Source: Elymus sibiricus (lineage: Eukaryota > Streptophyta > Magnoliopsida > Poales > Poaceae). From it: a stretch of DNA of 64,000 nucleotides. Location of the stretch: assembly GCA_039707655.1 (NCBI GenBank), contig CM077666.1, positions 284,941,166 to 285,005,165 on the forward strand, written 5' to 3'. A model generated the notes under the pieces. It worked only from the letters and a program-made list of their open reading frames with translations, did not search any database and had not been told where the DNA came from. Shown one piece after another: positions 58,255-64,000 of the stretch (position 1 is the first letter of the stretch; every line of letters starts with the position of its first letter). A program made the position numbers and the translations under genes.

Positions 58255-59922
58255 TTAGGTGTAGTATGGCCGGATATGGGCAATGTTCCAGGGCCGGCTT
58301 GTCTCCTCTTCAGAGGTACGTGATTTATCTGCCTCACGCATATCAACCAGGTAATACGACCCATTGTTGAGATTCTTGCTGACCACAAAGGGCCCTTCCC
58401 AAGGTGGTGAAAGCTTATGCATGCCTGTCTGGTCTTGTATTAGACGGAGCACTAAGTCACCTTCCTGAAAGGTATGGCTTCGAACTCTATGGCTGTGATA
58501 GCGACGTAGGTCTTGTTGATAAATTGCTGATCGGGACGCGGCAAGTTCACATTGTTCCTCCAGAGCATCAAGAGCGTCTTGTCAAGCTTGCTCATTATCT
58601 GATTCCACATAAGCTGCCACTCGAGGGGAGTCATGACGAATATCGCTTGGAAGTACAGCTTCTGCACCATAGACCAGGAAAAACGGCGTATAGCCTGTTG
58701 ACCTGTTGGGAGTAGTCCGTATGCTCCAAAGCACCGCAAGAAACTCTTCTTCCCAGCAACCCAGCATGCGTTGCAAAGGCACCATGAGCTAGGGTTTGAT
58801 ACCACGCAGTAATTCCTGATTGGGTCTTTCTGCCTGCCCGTTGGACTGAGGATGCGCAACCGATGCTAGATCAAGCCGGATGTGCTCCTGTTGACAGAAA
58901 TGTTTCATGACTCCCTTGGAAAGATTGGTTCCATTGTCTGTGATGATACTGTGCGGATAGCCGAAGTGAAATATCAACTTTTTCAAAAACTTGATGGCTG
59001 TAGCAGCGTCACAACGGCTGACCGGCTCTGCTTCTACCCACTTGGTAAACTTATCCACATCCACCAATAGATGTGTATGCTTGTTCTTAGAACGTTTGAA
59101 GGGTCCAACCATGTCAAGCCCCCAGACTGCAAAAGGCCAGGTTATCGGGATCATCCGTAATTCCTGAGCCGGCACATGAACCTGGCGAGCATACTTCTGG
59201 CAACCATCACACTTGCATACGATATCCTCTACGTCGGCATGAGCTGTGAGCCAGTAAAACCCGTGCCGAAAAGCCTTCGCCACAAGTGATCGTGAGCCGG
59301 CATGATGACCACAATCGCCAGAGTGAATCTCATTGAGAATGGCATAGCCCTCCTCTGGTGAAACACAACGCTGAAAAACACCAGTGACACTGCGCCGATG
59401 CAACTCGCCATTGACGATAGTCATAGACTTGGATCGTCTGATGATTTGCCGAGCGACAATTTCTTCTGCTGGAAGCTCACCCCGGCTTAAATAAGCCAGG
59501 TAAGGAATTGTCCAATCAGGTATAGCATGAACAACATCTACAAGAGCCGCCTCTGGGTTAGGAATAGCCAAGTCCTCCTCCATTGGCAACTTGACAGACG
59601 TGTTATGCAAAACATCCAGAAAGACATTAGGTGGCACCGGCTTCCGCTGAGAACCCAAGCGAGAGAGTGCATCTACCGCCTCGTTCTGCCGGCGATCGAT
59701 GTGATCAACTTGATAACCCTTGAAGTGTCCAGGAATATTAGTGACCGTGTGCCGATAAGCCGCCATAAGGGGATCCTTGGAATCCCATGTACCAGAAACC
59801 TGTTGGGCCACTAGGTCTGAGTCGCCCAAACACCTGACCTGGCTCAAGTTCATCTCCTTGGCCATCCGAAGTCCATGAAGCAATGCCTCATATTTTGCTG
59901 CATTGTTAGTACAAGGGAACAT
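58255..59922 (-). pseudogene. pol: RNase H end and integrase of element H
   Basis: From 59922: RNase H C-terminal part (NNAAKYEALLHGLRMAKEM, LGDSDLVAQQVSG, HIDRRQNEAVDALSRLGS). The usual catalytic Glu in NNxAEYxAL is Lys here. Then the integrase: zinc-binding HHCC (HSGDCGHH... CKCDGCQKY), core Asp in VWGLDMVGPF, Asp in SIITDNGTNLS, Glu in SNGQAERPNQ. TAG after GIKP at 58789, then the core end (RTTPNRSTGYTPFFLVYG), a TGA, and the C-terminal GPFVVSKNLNNGSYYLV part to TAG near 58255. Integrase inserts element DNA into the genome; catalytic residues are intact but the frame is not. Confidence 0.92.
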
Positions 59923-61456
59923 AAGTCTTAAAACATAACAGAACTTATCTCCTCGTGGGGAAGTGATGACAACTCTAGCCCCCGAGCCTTCGAGCTGCCT
60001 TTAGCGATCAAAATGTATGGACCAATACGTCGTGTCTGGCTTCTCTTCGGGAGCCTGTAACTCTGTCCAATCATTAATGAAATCCACCAAAGCTTGAGAT
60101 TGATTGCTGTGCGGGGCACATATTTGAGATGATGTGGACCGAGCTCAATGGCCCACTTAGCAACCCGGCCTGTGGCTTCCCGGTTCTGGATTATGTCCCC
60201 AAGGGGCGCTGAGCTGACCACAGTGATTGGATGCTCGTGGAAGTAATGCTTCAACTTGCGGCTAGCCATGAACACTCCGTAGACCAGCTTCTGCCAATGC
60301 GGATATCGCTGTTTGGACTCTGTTAATACCTCACTGATATAATACACAGGGCGCTGAATTGGATATTCCTTGCCGTCCTCCTTGCGCTCTACAACGACTG
60401 CAACACTTACAGCCTTGTTGTTGGCAGCAATATATAACAACACTGGTTCCTTTTCATGAGGGGCAGCAAGGACCGGCGGCTCAGACAATTGTTTCTTGAG
60501 GGCCTCAAAAGCCTGATCTGCAGCATCACTCCAAACAAAGTCATCTGATTTCCTGAGCAATTGATACAACGGGATTGCCTTCTCCCCAAGTCGGCTTATG
60601 AACCGGCTCAATGCCGCAACCCGCCCAGCCAGCTTCTGCACAACAGTAAGATTTGCTGGCTTAGCCAGGGTCGTGATTGCCTTGATCTTTTTCGGGTTAG
60701 CTTCAATGCCACGCTCGGAAACAAGAAATCCTAAAAGCTTTCTGTCGGGATGCCAAAGACACACTTCTCCGGGTTAAGTTTTATCTGGTAAACTCAGAGA
60801 TTATCAAATGTTTCCTTAAGATCCTCCAACAAGGTTTCTCTCTTGCGGGATCTAACCACAATGTCATCAACATATGCATGGACATTCTGCCCGATCTGTT
60901 TGTGGAAACAACTTTGGACACAGCGCTGGTAAGTCGCCTGTGCGCACTTCAGACCAAACGACATGGTCGTATAACAAAAAGCTCCAAGCGGTGTAATGAA
61001 AGCCGTCTTTTCCTGGTTCTCCTGCTTCATTTTGATCTGATGATAACCGGAGTAAGCATCCAGAAAGCATAAACACTCACAACCTGCCGTAGCATCAATG
61101 ATCTGGTCAATACGGGGCAGGGCGAAGGGGTCACTAGGACAAGCCTTATTTAGGTCTATGTAGTCAACACAGATCTGCCAAGTCTCGTTTTTCTTCAGAA
61201 CAAGCACCGGGTTGGCTAGCCACTCAGGATGGAAGACTTCAATAATGAACCCGGCAGCTAGGAGCCGGGCCACTTCCTCACCAATAGCCTTCCATCTTTC
61301 TTCATTAAAGCGACGTAGATACTAGCGAACTGGCTTAAACTTAGGATCCACATTGAGGGAGTGCTCAGCGAGTTCTCTCGGTACACCTGGCATGTCAGAA
61401 GGTTTCCATGCAAAGATGTCCCGGTTCTCACGGATGAACTCGATGAGCGTGCTTTC
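59923..61456 (-). pseudogene. pol: RT and RNase H of element H
   Basis: Starts after TAG 61457-61459 (ESTLIEFIRENRDIFAWKPS). TAG at 61322 (Gln in relatives) and TGA at 60794. Motifs: FHPEWLANPVLVLKKNE, CFLDAYSGYHQIKMKQ, catalytic YVDDIVV at about 60868, then KLLGFLVSERGIEANPKK, RVAALSRFISRLGEKA, VLLYIAANNKAVSVAVV, RPVYYISEVLTESKQRYP. Frame lost near 60760 (LNPEKCVFGIP) and again near 60090, in the linker before the second RNase H-like domain. Copies RNA to DNA in the particle; dead here. Confidence 0.9.
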
Positions 61457-62124
61457 CTATTTGGGATCCATATTCGCCCCTATGGTGAACTGTTCAGAAG
61501 AATTGCCTGGGGTGAAATCAACTTGCTTGGTATCCCTGGCCGACTTAAATTTGAGCAAAGGGTCTGACTCCGTCGTGGGCTTCTTCAGGGAGGTCCTGTC
61601 CGATGGGTCAACGTTATCCTTATAATATTGCAATTCTTCTGCAGTGCAAGCCGTCTTGGCATATGCTGCATCTCCTTCCTCGCAATCGAGTGCAATTTTC
61701 CGATTGCCTTCAACTATGATGGTTCCCCTCGGTCCTGGCATCTTTAACTTTAGATAAACGTAGCATGGTCGTTCCATGAACCGTGCGTAAGCCGGCCGAC
61801 CAAATAGAGCATGGTACAGGATTTTCAACTTGACTACTCAAAGGACAGAAATTCAGAACGATAGTTATCCTCTGAACCGAAGGCCACTTCCAGGGATATT
61901 CTGCCCATGGGATAAGCCGACTTGCCAGGGACGATGCCATGAAACACTGTGGAGGACAGAGTCAACTGCTTATCAGACAGATTCATCCGCCTGAAAGTAT
62001 CATAATACAATATATTGATACTACTGCCGCCGTCCATGAGAACTTTTGTTAATTTGTAACTGCCGACTTGAGGTGCCACTACCAACGCAAGATGACCAGG
62101 GTGAGAGGAGAGTACCGGATGGTC
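61457..62124 (-). pseudogene. Protease region of element H
   Basis: Active-site motif VLMDGGSSINILY (about 62040), then FHGIVPGKSAYPMGRI. A frame change at about 61830 leads into the C-terminal part (ALFGRPAYARFM, LKMPGPRGTIIVEG) and the linker to RT, ending in TAG at 61457. Some 205 codons in two frames. Confidence 0.87.
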
Positions 62125-64000
62125 CGCCCGGCTTCACGTGACCGGTTGTTCCGACCAATTGAGATAGTACGGGGCTGCCGGCTCAACCAGATTGGCGGCC
62201 CGCCGCTGCACCTTTCTATCACACTTGCAGGTACTAGTGGTGAAGACATGATACTGCCCACTATTCAACAGCTTTGGATTACTCTGGAACCCTGACTGAC
62301 CGGCCTGATGCTGATTTCCCTGGTTGTTCCGCTGATTACTGCCTCTAGCATTACCAGCCCCCTGAAACCCGGCGTTCTGCCCGTTGTTCCCTTGGAACCC
62401 GGGGCCTGCAAAGGGCCCTTGTGAGCCGGCTCCCTGGAAGCCGGATCCCTGAATGCCGGGTTGTCCACCGTTGCCACCCCCGTTATGATGATTCTGGAAG
62501 ACCCATTTGGAAAACTCTTGCATGATGTAGCAATTTTCCCAGGAGTGGCTGGACGGCTTACCATTGTAACTATGTTTTGGACATGGACCCTTGAGAGCTT
62601 CCTCGAAGCTAAGAGGGCGATTACCGGAGGACGGCCTTCTAGAACCGTTGTTCTGGCGCTGACTCTTGTTACCAGTGTTTTTATTTGCCACCAAGTCAGA
62701 GCCGCCTTCATAACCTTTGCGTTTACCGCCGTTGTTGCTCTGCCCATTGCTATTGTTCTGTTGGTGGCCCTTGCCACCATTTTTCTTGCCCTTACCTGAT
62801 TTTTCCTCGTCAGATGGTGGATCCTTGGTATTGTCCGACTCCGCATACCGGGTTAAGACATCCACGAGATCGCCCATATCTTGGGCCTTTCTCTTGAGTC
62901 GCCCTCATTTCTAGACCAGTGGCTGAAACTTGCATGTTCATTCCAGAATGAGCACCACCTGTGCAGCCGAGATGCTATCTGAACTGTGTATGACTTCCGC
63001 AACCCGGTGGGCCCAATGATGTGCCGACTCATCCTCATGCTGAACACAACGTTCAAGATCAACAATTGTGGTTGGCCTTTTGCAGGTTCCCTAGAAATTC
63101 TTGATGAAGCGCTCCTTCAGTTCCTGCCATGTGTTGATGGAATTCACCGGTAGGTTTTTCAACCAAGTACATGCAGGGCCTTCCAACATGAGAGGCAGAT
63201 AACGTGCACACACTGACTCACTTGCGCCCAACAAGTCCATTGCCAGCTCGTAACTCTCAATCCACTCTGTTGGCTCTAGATCTGCTGTATAATTAGGAAC
63301 TTTGCGAGGACCTTTGAAATCTGGGGGCATGCGCGCATCTCGCAGCGCCGGGACTAAACAAGGAGTTCCAATCATGTGGCTTGATAAGATCCCAAGCCGG
63401 CCAACTATCTGGGTTGCGGTGGGCGGGTCATGTGCTGCCGGCGGGTTGATGTTCGCCGGCGGGTTATACGCGGCGCGCGCGTTTTCCTCCAACGCTCGTA
63501 GAGCTCAAGCGGTGTCCACAATGTCATGTGCATTCGGGATCCTGGGCTGGTGCTGACCCGCCAGTGGTTCGGCGGCTCTTCTGCTATGGGCGCTGCTGGA
63601 AACCGCCGGCGACTCTGGACGCTGGCTCCTGGTGCGGCTCTGGTGCGGGGTCGAATGAAGCCGATGCTGGCTATGAGAGTAGTTGGCTTGCTGCACTACT
63701 GCAGTTTTGAGCATCGCAATAGCGTTCCTAGCCTCTGCCTGAACCGGACCATCTCCCTCAATCAGAATTGCTGCCAAGTTGTGAGTTGTAGCTAGCACGT
63801 TATTGACCGGGTTGGAATAGTGTCCAATTGGGGTTTGGAACCGGTGAGAATTGCTGCTGTTGCTGATCTGGCATATGGTGCTGGGCCAGCTCTCTCTACT
63901 GAACTGGCTGCTGCAGAAGTGGCCCTCCTGGGGGAACAACTCCAGCCCCTGGGTTCGTCAGAGCCGGCGGTGTGGTGAACAGCTGAGTCGGCTCGATATT
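62125..64000 (-). pseudogene. gag: gag of element H (continues past the window)
   Basis: The N-terminal Gln/Pro-rich part enters from the right edge (VVPPGGPLLQQPVQ) with stops. The core at 63091-63492 (RVPNYTADLEPTEWIESYEL-like region, LMLEGPACTWLKNLPVNSI, WQELKERFIKNF) stops at TAG 63091 (Gln position); then a shifted segment (LERCVQHEDESAHHWAHRV), and from 62877 an open tail rich in Gly/Asn/Gln with a CHHC-type knuckle (CPKHSYNGKPSSHSWENC). At least three frame breaks. Capsid and nucleocapsid precursor. Confidence 0.87.

Larger units (their letters stand above)
55338..59490. repeat. Tandem duplication in H, copy 2 (4153 bp)
   Basis: Second unit. At its right end it continues without a break into the rest of pol (59491 on), so this copy keeps the original junction on that side, while copy 1 keeps the original junction with the aORF 5' exons. 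Confidence 0.95.
47984..64000 (-). mobile_element. Element H: autonomous-type Tat-lineage gypsy element with antisense accessory ORF (partial)
   Basis: Reading right to left: gag (from beyond the window), protease, RT, RNase H, integrase, then an accessory ORF on the opposite strand, a 3' non-coding region and the 3' LTR. All pol domains are present but carry stops and frameshifts. A 4153-bp tandem duplication (51009-55161 and 55338-59490) repeats the integrase and the 3' part of the accessory ORF. The 5' LTR and primer-binding site lie right of the window. At over 16 kb it is the largest element here. Confidence 0.92.

Noticed and set aside
51009..59490. The duplication as a pure assembly artefact
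   Set aside because: Not excluded, but the three differences and the clean 176-bp templated insert with microhomology are hard to get from a simple mis-join, so I kept it as a finding with a test.

Overview
This window looks like intergenic DNA from a large grass genome, most likely Triticeae (wheat, Aegilops or barley relatives). The evidence is a nested stack of Ty3/gypsy LTR retrotransposons, an LTR I recognise as Sabrina-like, primer-binding sites of three plant gypsy types, and a plant L1-type LINE tail. I found no convincing host gene, tRNA, rRNA or CRISPR array. Nearly every reading frame with recognisable protein motifs is retroelement gag, pol or accessory coding sequence, and all are broken by stops, frameshifts or insertions.

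Layout. 1-4595: element A (minus), a long-LTR gypsy element whose 5' LTR is inserted in B. 4596-6302: B (minus), an RT/RNase H fragment of a Tat-lineage element. 6303-40552: C (plus), a Tat-lineage element with 5' LTR, gag and protease, then directly a spliced accessory ORF (aORF); RT to integrase is missing. C is split by D (10085-16660, a non-autonomous element with no gag or pol, TSD AAGAA) and by E (17001-38178, long-LTR non-autonomous, TSD ACGCC/ATGCC). E holds a truncated Sabrina-like element (18265-20213) and a complete relative F in opposite orientation (25395-37038, two 4418-bp LTRs, TSD CATGC). 40553-46520: G (plus), a chromovirus-like gag-protease-RT fragment, cut by a 5'-truncated LINE (44137-45910) at a TT/AAAA site. 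46521-47983: unassigned AT-rich DNA that begins like a DNA-transposon end. 47984-64000: H (minus), an autonomous-type Tat element (gag, protease, RT, RNase H, integrase, and an antisense aORF with its own TATA box and introns), running off the right edge. H carries a near-identical 4153-bp tandem duplication with a 176-bp templated insert at the join.

Relationships. D shares its R/U5 region, primer-binding-site type and part of its 3' non-coding DNA with H, so it looks like a non-autonomous derivative of an H-like parent. A, E and F share LTR blocks, a conserved LTR hairpin and, in place of gag-pol, an unfamiliar ORF just after the primer-binding site. By hand count the D LTRs differ by 16 substitutions in 781 bp (about 2%); E and F LTR pairs look similarly diverged (about 2-2.5% in the parts I compared). 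Many nonsense codons are TAG where the family has Gln (CAG), as expected from decay of CHG-methylated DNA.
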